From contig CP073693.1 of the NCBI GenBank assembly GCA_018228645.1, positions 1,510,001 through 1,574,000 on the forward strand: DNA of 64,000 bases. The letters run 5' to 3'. This document shows, piece after piece, positions 1 through 8,709 of this stretch. Within the stretch, counting starts at the first letter, position 1. Every line of letters begins with the position of its first letter. A program made the position numbers and the translations under genes. The notes below the pieces were generated by a model. The model saw only the letters and a program-made list of their open reading frames with translations, did no database searches and was not told where the DNA came from. The stretch is from Clostridiaceae bacterium Marseille-Q4143 (GTDB taxonomy: Bacteria > Bacillota > Clostridia > Lachnospirales > Lachnospiraceae).

Positions 1-137
1 TTGAAGAGAGCAGAGTCAACAATAAAACCCAATGCTGTTTGGAGCTAAAATGATATTTGGTTGTAGAGATATAACAAAACATATGGTATTTTATGGAGTA
101 GTTAGATAGAGCTAATTATACAAGGGAGGTATTCTGT

Positions 138-722
138 ATGAATAACAAATTACAGGCGAAGGACCTGATTAATCTGGGACTTTTCACAGTCCTTTATTTT
201 GTACTCGGATGTTGTGTGGCAATTCCGATTGGATTTGTTCCGATATTTCTTCCGATTCTTGGTGCATTGTGGACACTGATCACAGGAATTCCATTTATGT
301 TATTCCTGACAAGGGTAAAGAAGTTTGGTATGGTAACGCTGATGGCAATTCTGAGTGGCCTTTTGATGGGACTTACCGGAATGGGATATTGGGGTGTACC
401 TTTGGGGCTTATCTTTGGGCTGCTGGGAGATTTGATTCTGAAATTTGGCAATTATAAAAGTGCTAAAAGGAGCCTGATTGGATATGCAGTATTCAGTCTC
501 TGGATGGTTGGTACATATATTCCAATGTACTTCATGGTAGAAGATTCAAGAGCCAGCTTCGCAGCCAGTTTTGGTAAAGAGTATGCAGATAAAGTAATGG
601 CTGTCATGCCTATGTGGAGCATTGTTCTTGTGATTGCAGGTATCTTTATCTGCGCAATCATTGGAGGAATGATTGGAAAAGCGTTGCTCAAAAAACACTT
701 TGTAAAAGCAGGAATCGTGTAA
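138..722 (+). CDS. ECF transporter substrate-binding (S) component, MptD/Trep_Strep-like
   Basis: A 194-residue, strongly hydrophobic protein with about five or six membrane segments and a basic C-terminus (ALLKKHFVKAG). Length and character match the Trep_Strep/MptD family of putative S components, which bind a small substrate in the membrane and dock on an ECF energising module. It starts at an ATG after a good SD (AAGGGAGG near 122-129). The TAA stop shares its last base with the ATG of the next gene (TAATG), so S, T and ATPase subunits are translationally coupled. The substrate cannot be read from sequence. No confident promoter was found in the 137 bases upstream, which are AT-rich and otherwise featureless. 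Confidence 0.8.
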   Translation: MNNKLQAKDLINLGLFTVLYFVLGCCVAIPIGFVPIFLPILGALWTLITGIPFMLFLTRVKKFGMVTLMAILSGLLMGLTGMGYWGVPLGLIFGLLGDLILKFGNYKSAKRSLIGYAVFSLWMVGTYIPMYFMVEDSRASFAASFGKEYADKVMAVMPMWSIVLVIAGIFICAIIGGMIGKALLKKHFVKAGIV

Positions 723-1465
723 TGGATGAGATATTATCTGCTACTGTTGACAGCAGAAATGGAATTGTTTTAGATCCTAGAACAAAATTGTTTATGCTTA
801 TAACGATTACAACATTGATGTTCAGTACCAGCAATGATGGAATCATGAATATAGTAAAACCAATACTAAGCCTTATACCATTTGCATTGATTTTGTCAGA
901 GCACAAATTCAAAACAGCCGGTAAATATGCAGTTCTCTATGCGGTATGCTTTGTACTGGAGCGGCTGGCATTGAATGTTTGGAGTGGTATGATTTCTTTT
1001 CTGGTATTGGCAGCAACATCAATTATGACGCGTTTTGCACCGGGAATTATGACAGGTGCATATCTGATCTCTTCTACATCTGTAAGTGAGTTTATCAGTG
1101 CAATGGAGCGGATGCATGTCACAGAAAAAATCATTATACCGTTGTCAGTTATTTTCCGTTTCTTTCCTACAATCAAGGAAGAATATCAGGCAATCCGGGA
1201 TGCAATGAAAATGAGAAATATCCGTTTTGGTGGTAAAAATCCATTCCTTATGATTGAATACCGGCTGATACCATTGATGGTATCCGTAATAAAAATTGGT
1301 GATGAGCTGTCTGCAGCAGCTCTAACAAGGGGACTTGGTGCACCGATCAGAAGAACCAATGTCTGCGAGATTGGCTTTCATGTACAGGATTTTATTGCCA
1401 TTGTTGTTTGCTTTGCATGCTTTATATTGTTCTTTTTGCATCAGTATATTGTTTTTTTGAGGTAG
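722..1465 (+). CDS. ECF transporter transmembrane (T) component
   Basis: A 247-residue membrane protein starting MDEILSATVDSRNG. The C-terminal half carries the cytoplasmic coupling region typical of T components (EEYQAIRDAMKMR near residues 150-160 and ELSAAALTRGLGAP near 195-205), which links S-component movement to the ATPases. The open frame runs further upstream, but the ATG at 722 overlapping the S-gene stop is the natural start. Only 6 bases separate its stop from the ATPase gene. S, T and ATPase genes in one run suggest a dedicated (group I) ECF importer rather than a shared energising module. Confidence 0.85.
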   Translation: MDEILSATVDSRNGIVLDPRTKLFMLITITTLMFSTSNDGIMNIVKPILSLIPFALILSEHKFKTAGKYAVLYAVCFVLERLALNVWSGMISFLVLAATSIMTRFAPGIMTGAYLISSTSVSEFISAMERMHVTEKIIIPLSVIFRFFPTIKEEYQAIRDAMKMRNIRFGGKNPFLMIEYRLIPLMVSVIKIGDELSAAALTRGLGAPIRRTNVCEIGFHVQDFIAIVVCFACFILFFLHQYIVFLR

Positions 1466-1471
1466 TACATT

Positions 1472-2962
1472 ATGATAAAAATAGATCATGCAACATTTAC
1501 ATATGGAGAAAATAATGAATATTCTGTGGGAATCCGGGATATTGATCTGGAGATAGAAGATGGTCAGGTTATTGTGCTATGTGGGGAGAGCGGTTGTGGA
1601 AAAACAACACTCACTCGAATGATCAATGGGTTGATTCCACATTATTATGAAGGAAAATTAACTGGTGAGATATGGATAAATGGGATAAATGTTTCGCAGC
1701 AGCCACTGTATGATACAGCAAAAATTGTTGGAAGTGTTTTTCAAAATCCACGGTCACAGTTTTTTAATGTAGATACAACAAGCGAGATTACTTTTGGATG
1801 TGAAAATCTTGGAATGCCAAAGGAAGAAATCAAAGATCGATTGCAGGCTACAATTCAGGAGCTGCATCTGAAAAAATTGATTGGACGCAATATTTTTCAG
1901 CTTTCAGGTGGAGAGAAGCAGAAGATTGCCTGTGCAGGGGTTTCTATCATGAAACCGGATATTTTTGTCCTGGACGAACCCTCTTCTAATCTGGATGCAG
2001 CTTCAATCATGGATCTGCGAAGAATAATCGCTCACTGGAAGGAACAGGGAAAAACGATTATTATATCGGAGCATCGCCTGTATTATCTGCGTGGGCTGGC
2101 GGATCGGTTTATTTATATGAAAGAGGGACAGATTATTCAGGATTATTCAGCCACAGAGTTTGAAAATCTGACAGAAGAAAAGCGGGGAGAGATGGGACTG
2201 CGGGCTTATGTTCTGGAAAATCTCCTTATGCCAGAGATGTTGATATCAGAAAGAACCACAATGGAGCTTCATGATTTTAATTTTGCATATAAGAATGGTC
2301 CACAGATTTTATATATCAGAGAATGTGAGATTCCGGCAAATCGGATTGTCGCAATTACGGGCAATAATGGAGCTGGAAAATCTACTTTTTCCCGTTGTTT
2401 CTGTGGTTTGGAAAAACAATGTGGCACAATCATCTGGAATGGAAAAACTTACAGACCAAAAGAAAGGCTGAAAGCCTGTTATATGGTCATGCAGGAAGTA
2501 AACCATCAGCTTTTTACAGAGACAATACAGGATGAAGTTATGATCAGCATGAAAGAAGAAAATGAGAAAGAAGCAGACAAATTTCTTGAAATGCTGGATC
2601 TGATAAAAGTCAAAGACCGTCATCCAATGTCACTTTCCGGAGGTCAGAAGCAGCGGGTGGCTATCGCATCTGCAATTGCCTCTGGGCGCTCTGTGCTGTT
2701 TTTGGATGAACCAACCAGTGGTCTTGATCATAAGCATATGCTGGAGGTTGCAGAGGTTCTAAGAGAAGTGTGGGATACCGGAATTTCGGTTTATGTGATC
2801 ACACATGATTTGGAACTGATTATAGAGTGTTGCACTGACGTCATTCATTTTGAAAATGGAACTATTGCAGATCAGTATCAGATGGATGCAGAAGGAATGG
2901 AGAAGATAAGAAAATATTTTATGCAGGGAAAGTGTTGTGGCAAGTGGAGTAAATCTGACTGA
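1472..2962 (+). CDS. ECF transporter double ATPase (fused A and A' domains)
   Basis: A 496-residue protein with two full ABC ATPase domains in tandem. Domain 1 has Walker A GESGCGKTT, signature LSGGEKQK and Walker B VLDEPSSNLD. Domain 2 has GNNGAGKST, LSGGQKQR and LFLDEPTSGLD, with a switch histidine in VITHDLE. ECF modules usually carry two separate ATPases; here they are fused in one chain. It powers the S and T subunits encoded immediately upstream. All key motifs are present, so it should be active. Confidence 0.9.
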   Translation: MIKIDHATFTYGENNEYSVGIRDIDLEIEDGQVIVLCGESGCGKTTLTRMINGLIPHYYEGKLTGEIWINGINVSQQPLYDTAKIVGSVFQNPRSQFFNVDTTSEITFGCENLGMPKEEIKDRLQATIQELHLKKLIGRNIFQLSGGEKQKIACAGVSIMKPDIFVLDEPSSNLDAASIMDLRRIIAHWKEQGKTIIISEHRLYYLRGLADRFIYMKEGQIIQDYSATEFENLTEEKRGEMGLRAYVLENLLMPEMLISERTTMELHDFNFAYKNGPQILYIRECEIPANRIVAITGNNGAGKSTFSRCFCGLEKQCGTIIWNGKTYRPKERLKACYMVMQEVNHQLFTETIQDEVMISMKEENEKEADKFLEMLDLIKVKDRHPMSLSGGQKQRVAIASAIASGRSVLFLDEPTSGLDHKHMLEVAEVLREVWDTGISVYVITHDLELIIECCTDVIHFENGTIADQYQMDAEGMEKIRKYFMQGKCCGKWSKSD

Positions 2963-3010
2963 TGGTAAAGGATATCGTAAATAGTTTTGGAAAGTAGATG
3001 AATGATAATT

Positions 3011-3226
3011 ATGAGCAAATATAATCCTTTATGGAAGTGGATCAATAAAAATAAAACAGACGATTTCAAGTTGACTTTTGCTGAAATTGAAAACATTGCC
3101 GGAGTGCCTATAGATCATTCGTTCCTTACATTCAAAAAGGAACTTTTGCAGTATGGTTTTAAGGTGGTAAAAATTTCTATGAAGGAACAGACAGTAGATT
3201 TTGAAAAAGTCAAAGAGGAGGCTTAA
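3011..3226 (+). CDS. Small conserved-looking protein of unknown function
   Basis: A 71-residue protein starting MSKYNPLWKWI. An alternative ATG lies at 3002. It has a Lys-rich N-terminus, a predicted helix (LTFAEIENIAGV) and the segment DHSFLTFKKELLQYGF. It recalls short proteins that begin MSKYxPLW in gut Firmicutes, but no function is known to me. It lies between the ECF genes and a decayed hydrolase and may be part of the same decaying or inserted stretch. Confidence 0.55.
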   Translation: MSKYNPLWKWINKNKTDDFKLTFAEIENIAGVPIDHSFLTFKKELLQYGFKVVKISMKEQTVDFEKVKEEA

Positions 3227-3230
3227 ACAT

Positions 3231-3503
3231 GGAATCAAAGAAATAGAATTTGTAGTTGCATCTTCGATTGGTGCAGATCTTGCCATGGCATTTCTGACAT
3301 AGGCAAAAATACCGTTAAAGCATGTATTTTTTGATGGTGGACAGTTTGTACAAATTGGAAAGGCAACACGCAAAATCATGGTTCCGTTCTTATATATAGC
3401 AATGAAAAGTTTATATTGGTCAAAAGGAAAGATGCTGAAGAGAATCATGTGGTGTGACGACGGCAAAATCAAACTACAGATGCATCTGCTAAGTGAAAAT
3501 TGA
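3231..3503 (+). pseudogene. Alpha/beta hydrolase remnant
   Basis: Reading from 3231 gives a continuous 90-codon frame broken only by a TAG at 3300-3302. Before the stop is VVASSIGADLAMAFLT, which resembles a nucleophile elbow of alpha/beta hydrolases. After it come KHVFFDGGQFVQIGKATR and SLYWSKGKMLKRIMWCDD. The N-terminal part that normally precedes the elbow is missing, no start codon with SD is present, and the frame ends early at TGA 3501-3503. It is therefore a truncated, interrupted relic. Hydrolase identity is inferred from these motifs only. Confidence 0.6.
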
Positions 3504-3537
3504 ATACACGGGAAAATAAAAAATCGAAACAGCAGAC

Positions 3538-3565
3538 TTGACAAATTCCTGTAATGAGTTAAAAT
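3538..3565 (+). promoter_or_regulatory. Sigma-A promoter of the TetR gene
   Basis: TTGACA at 3538-3543 and TAAAAT at 3560-3565, spaced 16 bases. The -10 box runs into the 36-bp palindrome at 3561-3596, as expected for a repressible promoter. Transcription would start inside the palindrome, and the TetR gene is read from the ATG at 3626. Confidence 0.7.
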
Positions 3566-3596
3566 ATAACAGTGCTATATAGCACTGTTATATTTT
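3561..3596. promoter_or_regulatory. 36-bp perfect palindrome, likely TetR operator
   Basis: The two 18-base arms 3561-3578 and 3579-3596 are exact reverse complements with no central gap; the core is AGTGCTATATAGCACT. It overlaps the -10 region of the promoter and lies just upstream of a TetR gene, the classic place for an autoregulatory operator. A run of T after the right arm means the RNA could also form a weak terminator-like hairpin, but the symmetry, gapless centre and promoter overlap favour an operator. Confidence 0.75.
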
Positions 3597-3625
3597 TGGA
3601 AAGAACTTTAGAGGATACGAAAAGA

Positions 3626-4255
3626 ATGTCGACAAAAGCAGAAGATACACAAAAAAATATATTAAATACAGCCAGAAAACATTTCCTGAAAGATGGTCTG
3701 ACCGGAGCATCTTTAAGAAACATTGTAAAAGATGCCGGACTTACTACTGGTGCATTTTACAAATATTATCCGACGAAAGAGGCACTTTTTGATGCACTGA
3801 CAGATCCCTATATGGAACACATTTATCAGATTTATGATCAGATCGTTGAGGAGTTTGAAAAGCTTTCGGCCAGTGATCAGACAAGGAATATGTCGTATAC
3901 ATCCAGTGACGGAATGGAGCAGATGGTTGATTATATTTATGATCATTATGATAATTTCAGATTATTGTTGAAATGTGGAGACAGTGGAAAATTTGAACTA
4001 TTCATACACAATATGGTAGAGCGGGAAATGAAGTCCAGCCTGAAATATATGGAAAAGATGAAAGAGAACGGTGTGAAAATACCGATTGTAGAGGAAAGCC
4101 TTATGCATATGATCTATACGGGATTTTTTTCATCAGTATTTCAGATCATTGAGCATGATATAGATAGAGAGACTGCAAAGAAAAATGTGCATCAGCTGAA
4201 AGAATTCAATACAGGTGGCTGGGAACGATTGTGGAATATTGAATTCCCGGTATAA
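3626..4255 (+). CDS. TetR/AcrR family transcriptional regulator
   Basis: A 209-residue protein starting MSTKAEDTQKNILNTA. The N-terminal HTH is clear: GLTGASLRNIVKDAGLTTGA then FYKYYPTKEALFDAL. The C-terminal ligand domain is not diagnostic. An upstream in-frame GTG at 3572 lies inside the palindrome and before the likely transcription start, so it was rejected in favour of ATG 3626, preceded by GAGG. The nearest targets are itself and the ABC exporter downstream. The inducer is unknown. Confidence 0.85.
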   Translation: MSTKAEDTQKNILNTARKHFLKDGLTGASLRNIVKDAGLTTGAFYKYYPTKEALFDALTDPYMEHIYQIYDQIVEEFEKLSASDQTRNMSYTSSDGMEQMVDYIYDHYDNFRLLLKCGDSGKFELFIHNMVEREMKSSLKYMEKMKENGVKIPIVEESLMHMIYTGFFSSVFQIIEHDIDRETAKKNVHQLKEFNTGGWERLWNIEFPV

Positions 4256-4265
4256 CTAATGTAAA

Positions 4266-4300
4266 TCAGGTGGCTAATGCCAGTAAGCCACCTATTTTAT
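4266..4300 (+). terminator. Hairpin after the TetR gene
   Basis: An 8-bp stem AGGTGGCT (4268-4275) and AGCCACCT (4286-4293) is followed by a T-rich tail (ATTTTATT). It sits between the TetR gene and the exporter genes, so it may be a terminator or a partial one lowering read-through. No clear separate exporter promoter was found after it. Confidence 0.65.
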
Positions 4301-4366
4301 TATATATGAGTTAGAATAAACTAATGAAAGAAACAACAATAAAACCAAAGTAAGGAGTGAACGAAT

Positions 4367-6121
4367 GTGAAAGAAAAAAAGAAGTCGGCAGTCAGCTGGA
4401 TCCTGACATGGGCCGGACAAAAAAGAATTGCCTATGTATGGAGTGTGTTACTTGCAATCGGAAATGTGATTTTTAAGATTTTGCCGTATTTTATTATTGC
4501 AGATATAGTAAAGCTGGTTTTAAATGGTGAAAAGGAGTTTGAAATATATCTTGCAAAAGCGGTTCTGATTGCATTATCGTTTATCATTGCAGAACTGCTT
4601 CATTCACTTTCGACAGCATTGTCACATAAAGCAACGTTTGCAGTACTTGCAAATATAAGAAAATCCTGCTGTGACAAGCTGGCGTGGGTACCTCTTGGCT
4701 ATGTGAAAGACACACCTTCCGGTACATTTAAAAATATTATGGTGGAAAGAATCGACAGTATCGAGACAACACTGGCGCATATTGTCCCGGAATTCACGTC
4801 CAATCTGCTGGCACCGATTGTGATTTTGATTTATTTCTTCCTGACAGACTGGAGACTGGCACTCTGGTCATTGGTGCCGGTTATAGTGGGATTTCTTTCC
4901 TATTTTGGAATGATGCTGGATTTTAAACCAAGCTTCGAGAGAACGGTTCAGACAACAAAAGATCTGAATGATGCGGCAGTGGAATATATTGACGGAATCG
5001 AAGTGATCAAGGCATTTGGAAAGACAGAAAGTTCTTATGCAAAATTTACAAAGGCGGCTATGGCTTATGCAGATTCCTTTATTTCCTGGATGAAACGGTG
5101 CTCGATTTTTCATGGACTGATGATGGTGGTCACACCTTATACGCTTCTTACGGTATTGCCGTTTGGGGCACATTATGTAGCCAATGGAACACTTGCGATT
5201 TCAGATTTTGTCATCTGCATTATTTTATCACTTGGAATCGTTGGACCGTTGATCACAGTGGGTTCCTATACAGATGATCTTGGCAAGATCGGAGTGATTG
5301 TTGGTGAAGTGGCAGGAATTCTGGAACAGCCGGAGCTTGAACGTCCAGAGAAAAGTAAAAGTGTTCCAAAAGATAACTCCGTTACACTTGAAAATGTCAG
5401 GTTTGGTTATCACGACAAAGAGATTCTGCATGGAGTAACTATGGAGCTAAAAGCAGGAACGGTAAATGCAATCGTAGGACCTTCCGGAAGCGGTAAGTCA
5501 ACCATCGCAAAGCTGATTGCGTCCTTGTGGGATGTGGATTCCGGAAGTATTAAAATCGGTGGAGTTGATGTCAAAGAAATGTCGCTTGCAGATTTTAATC
5601 GGAAAATTGCATATGTTGCACAGGATAATTATCTGTTCAATGAAACGGTACGTGAAAATATCAGACAGGGAAATCCGGAGGCTACAGATGAACGGATCAT
5701 CGAGGTGACAAAGAAAAGCGGATGCTATGAATTTATCATGCAGCTTGAGAACGGATTTGATACGGTTGTAGGAGGTGCAGGAGGACATCTGTCAGGAGGA
5801 GAGAGGCAGCGTATCTCCATTGCAAGGGCAATGCTGAAGGATGCTCCGATTGTAATTCTTGATGAGGCAACTGCTTATACGGATCCGGAAAATGAGGCGA
5901 TTCTGCAGAATTCTATTGCAAAACTGGTAGCAGGGAAGACACTGATCGTAATCGCACACAGGCTTTCTACCGTTAAGGACAGTGATCAGATCTTTGTCGT
6001 AAATGATGGAAATGTAACAGCACATGGTACACATGAGGAACTACTGATGTCATGCCCGCTTTATAAGGAAATGTGGGATGCCCATATTTCTGTAAAAGAT
6101 ACGGTGAAGGAGGGAGAATGA
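4367..6121 (+). CDS. ABC exporter half-transporter, subunit 1 (membrane plus ATPase)
   Basis: A 584-residue protein with an N-terminal six-helix exporter domain (about residues 15-300) and a C-terminal ATPase: Walker A GPSGSGKST, signature LSGGERQR, Walker B VILDEATAYTD, switch region IAHRLST. The start is GTG 4367, seven bases after AAGGAGTGA; the ATG two bases earlier is out of frame and stops at once. It pairs with the next gene as a heterodimeric exporter. Both subunits keep the catalytic glutamate after Walker B, unlike many heterodimers with one degenerate site. The cargo is unknown; the YbtPQ/IrtAB-like group, which handles siderophores, is one possible relation, based on general resemblance. 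Confidence 0.85.
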   Translation: MKEKKKSAVSWILTWAGQKRIAYVWSVLLAIGNVIFKILPYFIIADIVKLVLNGEKEFEIYLAKAVLIALSFIIAELLHSLSTALSHKATFAVLANIRKSCCDKLAWVPLGYVKDTPSGTFKNIMVERIDSIETTLAHIVPEFTSNLLAPIVILIYFFLTDWRLALWSLVPVIVGFLSYFGMMLDFKPSFERTVQTTKDLNDAAVEYIDGIEVIKAFGKTESSYAKFTKAAMAYADSFISWMKRCSIFHGLMMVVTPYTLLTVLPFGAHYVANGTLAISDFVICIILSLGIVGPLITVGSYTDDLGKIGVIVGEVAGILEQPELERPEKSKSVPKDNSVTLENVRFGYHDKEILHGVTMELKAGTVNAIVGPSGSGKSTIAKLIASLWDVDSGSIKIGGVDVKEMSLADFNRKIAYVAQDNYLFNETVRENIRQGNPEATDERIIEVTKKSGCYEFIMQLENGFDTVVGGAGGHLSGGERQRISIARAMLKDAPIVILDEATAYTDPENEAILQNSIAKLVAGKTLIVIAHRLSTVKDSDQIFVVNDGNVTAHGTHEELLMSCPLYKEMWDAHISVKDTVKEGE

Positions 6122-6122
6122 T

Positions 6123-7862
6123 ATGTTTGGAATTCTGGCAAAATTCTTTCGTTTTTCAGGCAGGGAAAATGGTAATAAATTTAAACTGTCGATAGTGATC
6201 GGACTTATAGAGGCTCTCGCTTCAGCAATGAAGATACCGGCTATTATGTACATATTGATTGGTTTGATGAGTGGAAAACCAATAGGAAAATATATTGGTG
6301 GTTCAATTGCAATCATGGTGATTGCAATTGTAGTTGATGTCATCTGTAAGAGATACTCTACAGTGCTTCAGACAGAAGGCGGATATAATGCGAGTGCTTT
6401 TATGAGAATCAAAATTGCAGAGCATCTGCGTTATCTGCCGATGGGATATTTTAATGCCAACAGCATCGGGGAAATTTCTTCTATTACGACGAATACAATG
6501 GAAACACTTGGCGATGTAGCTGCGAGAGTGGTTATGCTGACCATGCAGGGAATTCTGGAAACATCCATGATCATTCTTATGCTGTTTCTTTTTGACTGGA
6601 GAATTGGACTGACAGCTGCAGCAGGAGTGCTTATTTTCTTTGGTGTAAATGCTGTGATGCAGAATGCAGGGAAAAACGATTCAGAGCAAAAAGTGGTATG
6701 CGATACAGAGCTTGTAAATCAGATCATGGAGTATCTGCAGGGAATATCAGAAGTAAAATCATACAACCTGCTTGGAAAACAGGCAAAAAGATTAAATGAT
6801 GCAAATGAAGCATGCGAAAAGATTAATACAAAGATGGAGATGTTGTTTGTCCCTTATCATTTTCTGCAAAGCGTCATAACAAAAACCACAGGTGCAGTAA
6901 TCGTAGCATGCAGTGCATATTTTTATATTAATGGAACTATGAGTGCGGTCTATGCAATTGGTATGACAATCTCAGCATTTATGCTTTATGCCAGTCTGGA
7001 ATGTGCAGGAAATTATTCATCTCTTTTACATGTGGTAAGCGTATGTGTAGATAAAGCAAATGCAATATTGGAGCTGGATACCATGGATATCGACGGTAAA
7101 GAAATACAGCCGGAAAATTACGATATTAGACTTTCTAATGTTTCGTTTTCTTATGACAAACGGAAGATCATTGATGATATATCGCTCTCTATTCCGCAGA
7201 AAACGACGACAGCAATCGTTGGACCATCTGGTGGAGGAAAATCAACACTTTGCAATCTGATTGCCAGGTTCTGGGATGTGGATTCCGGGGAAGTGACACT
7301 TGGAGGTGTGAATGTAAAAGACTACAGCATGAACAGTCTGATGCGTAATTTTTCATTTGTATTTCAGTCGGTGTATTTGTTCGCAGACACCATTGAGAAT
7401 AATATTAAATTCGGACGCCAGGATGCAAGTCATGAGGAAGTGGTGGAAGCGGCGAAGAAAGCATGTTGTCATGATTTCATCAGCAAACTTCCGAATGGAT
7501 ATGACACAGTGATCGGAGAAGGAGGAGCCACACTTTCCGGTGGTGAGAAACAGCGTATTTCGATAGCCAGAGCGATTATGAAGGATGCGCCAATCGTCAT
7601 ATTGGATGAAGCGACGGCAAATGTTGATCCAGAGAATGAAAAGGAGCTGATGGATGCAGTAGATGCACTTACAAAGGAAAAAACGATTATTATGATTGCC
7701 CACAGATTAAAAACGGTCAGACATGCAGACCAGATTGTGGTTGTTGACAAAGGAAGAATTGTACAGCAGGGAACACATGAGCAACTAATGAAGCAGGAAG
7801 GCATTTATAAGAGATTTGTGGATGCAAGGCAGCAGGCAGTAAGCTGGAAACTGGCCCACTGA
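6123..7862 (+). CDS. ABC exporter half-transporter, subunit 2 (membrane plus ATPase)
   Basis: A 579-residue partner of the preceding gene, starting one base after its stop, with SD GGAGG in that gene's last codons. It has a six-helix exporter domain, then Walker A GPSGGGKST, signature LSGGEKQR, Walker B VILDEATANVD and IAHRLKT. All motifs for ATP hydrolysis are present. The operon ends at a strong terminator at 7981. Together with the ECF importer and TetR gene upstream this forms an import/export locus under one likely repressor. Confidence 0.85.
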   Translation: MFGILAKFFRFSGRENGNKFKLSIVIGLIEALASAMKIPAIMYILIGLMSGKPIGKYIGGSIAIMVIAIVVDVICKRYSTVLQTEGGYNASAFMRIKIAEHLRYLPMGYFNANSIGEISSITTNTMETLGDVAARVVMLTMQGILETSMIILMLFLFDWRIGLTAAAGVLIFFGVNAVMQNAGKNDSEQKVVCDTELVNQIMEYLQGISEVKSYNLLGKQAKRLNDANEACEKINTKMEMLFVPYHFLQSVITKTTGAVIVACSAYFYINGTMSAVYAIGMTISAFMLYASLECAGNYSSLLHVVSVCVDKANAILELDTMDIDGKEIQPENYDIRLSNVSFSYDKRKIIDDISLSIPQKTTTAIVGPSGGGKSTLCNLIARFWDVDSGEVTLGGVNVKDYSMNSLMRNFSFVFQSVYLFADTIENNIKFGRQDASHEEVVEAAKKACCHDFISKLPNGYDTVIGEGGATLSGGEKQRISIARAIMKDAPIVILDEATANVDPENEKELMDAVDALTKEKTIIMIAHRLKTVRHADQIVVVDKGRIVQQGTHEQLMKQEGIYKRFVDARQQAVSWKLAH

Positions 7863-7918
7863 GAAATAATCCACAGTTGGAGAATATCCAAATTGAATTG
7901 TCTGAAAGAGATTTAATT

Positions 7919-7938
7919 TAAGTTTCTCTAAGTTTCAC
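7919..7938. repeat. 10-bp tandem repeat, two units (copy A)
   Basis: Two units, TAAGTTTCTC and TAAGTTTCAC, lie in the gap after the exporter genes. The same motif recurs as three units at 8057-8086. See the finding on the left edge of the recombinase region. Confidence 0.6.
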
Positions 7939-7980
7939 TTGTATAGGTGGAATGAGGAAAATTCAATAGAGCAATATGAA

Positions 7981-8027
7981 AAAAGCACTGAAAACCGTTG
8001 GACTAATGGTTTTCAGTGCTTTTTTCT
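7981..8027. terminator. Bidirectional terminator between exporter and HTH gene
   Basis: A 14-bp stem (AAGCACTGAAAACC at 7983-7996 with GGTTTTCAGTGCTT at 8008-8021) has A-rich and T-rich flanks on its two sides. It can terminate both the exporter operon and the convergent HTH gene. Confidence 0.85.
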
Positions 8028-8056
8028 TTGGTTAAAGAGAAAAAACATAATAAATT

Positions 8057-8086
8057 TAAGTTTTGCTAAGTTTCACTAAGTTCTGC
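8057..8086. repeat. 10-bp tandem repeat, three units (copy B)
   Basis: Units TAAGTTTTGC, TAAGTTTCAC and TAAGTTCTGC follow each other at 8057, 8067 and 8077. They cover the last codons and stop of the HTH gene (read on the minus strand as ELSET then stop). Copy A at 7919 shares about 22 of 26 aligned bases with this region. Confidence 0.6.
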
Positions 8087-8641
8087 ATTTGCAGATCGCC
8101 ATTGTCTTTTCGGCTCATATTTCCCACACCCATCACAGGTCTGTGGCCAGTTAATTTTCCACTCAAAATACTCATCTCTGGTAATTTTACCGGATTTCAA
8201 TTCTTCTTTTCTGAGAACCCATTCTTTCATAAAATCATTGAGAACTCCATAATTGAACCACATACCAACAGGTGGATGAGCCGGCCAGTTATCAGAATCA
8301 TGATAACGGACAGCGGTATCCTCACTGGAATTGCATTTTTCACCCGGATAGGTTTCTAACTGAAAGAGATTAATAGCTGCTGGGTTAAATTCATCAATCC
8401 AGAATAGGATTTCTATAAGTTCAGATGCATCCATAGTAGTCGGTTCGTGTAGTGCCAGTGGATTTACATCCAGAATCTTAGCCATTTCAGTTACAAGATC
8501 TTTACGGGGAACCCTGTAATTTGTTTCGTATTGGGCTAGGCGGTTTGCACCTTTATCACCCCAACCGAGGGCAGCACCAAGTTCTGCCTGCGTCATATGC
8601 CGGAATGTCCGGATTTTTTTTATTTTATCACCGATTGTCAT
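8066..8641 (-). CDS. XRE-type HTH regulator with C-terminal domain
   Basis: A 191-residue protein from the ATG at 8641 (MTIGDKIKKIR). The N-terminal HTH_3 domain covers residues 1-65 (TQAELGAALGWGDKGANRLAQYE). The C-terminal 120 residues contain WPAHPPVGMWFNYGVLNDFM and a closing CxxC (CDGCGKYE) and match no domain I can name. A longer frame to 8734 would begin upstream of the predicted transcription start and was rejected. It faces away from the recombinase operon across a control region with three identical operators, so it is the likely repressor of both directions. Confidence 0.8.
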   Translation of the reverse strand: MTIGDKIKKIRTFRHMTQAELGAALGWGDKGANRLAQYETNYRVPRKDLVTEMAKILDVNPLALHEPTTMDASELIEILFWIDEFNPAAINLFQLETYPGEKCNSSEDTAVRYHDSDNWPAHPPVGMWFNYGVLNDFMKEWVLRKEELKSGKITRDEYFEWKINWPQTCDGCGKYEPKRQWRSANAELSET

Positions 8642-8673
8642 ACCAAATTTCCAACTTTCTTTTTGATAAATCC

Positions 8674-8702
8674 ATTTTACTACCAAAAACAAGGAATGTA
8701 AA
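8674..8702 (-). promoter_or_regulatory. Promoter of the HTH regulator
   Basis: Read on the minus strand: TTTACA (8702-8697), a 17-base spacer, TAAAAT (8679-8674). The start would be near 8667, about 26 bases before the gene. Operator 1 (8710-8727) lies just upstream of this -35 box. Confidence 0.7.
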
Positions 8703-8709
8703 CAGAAAG

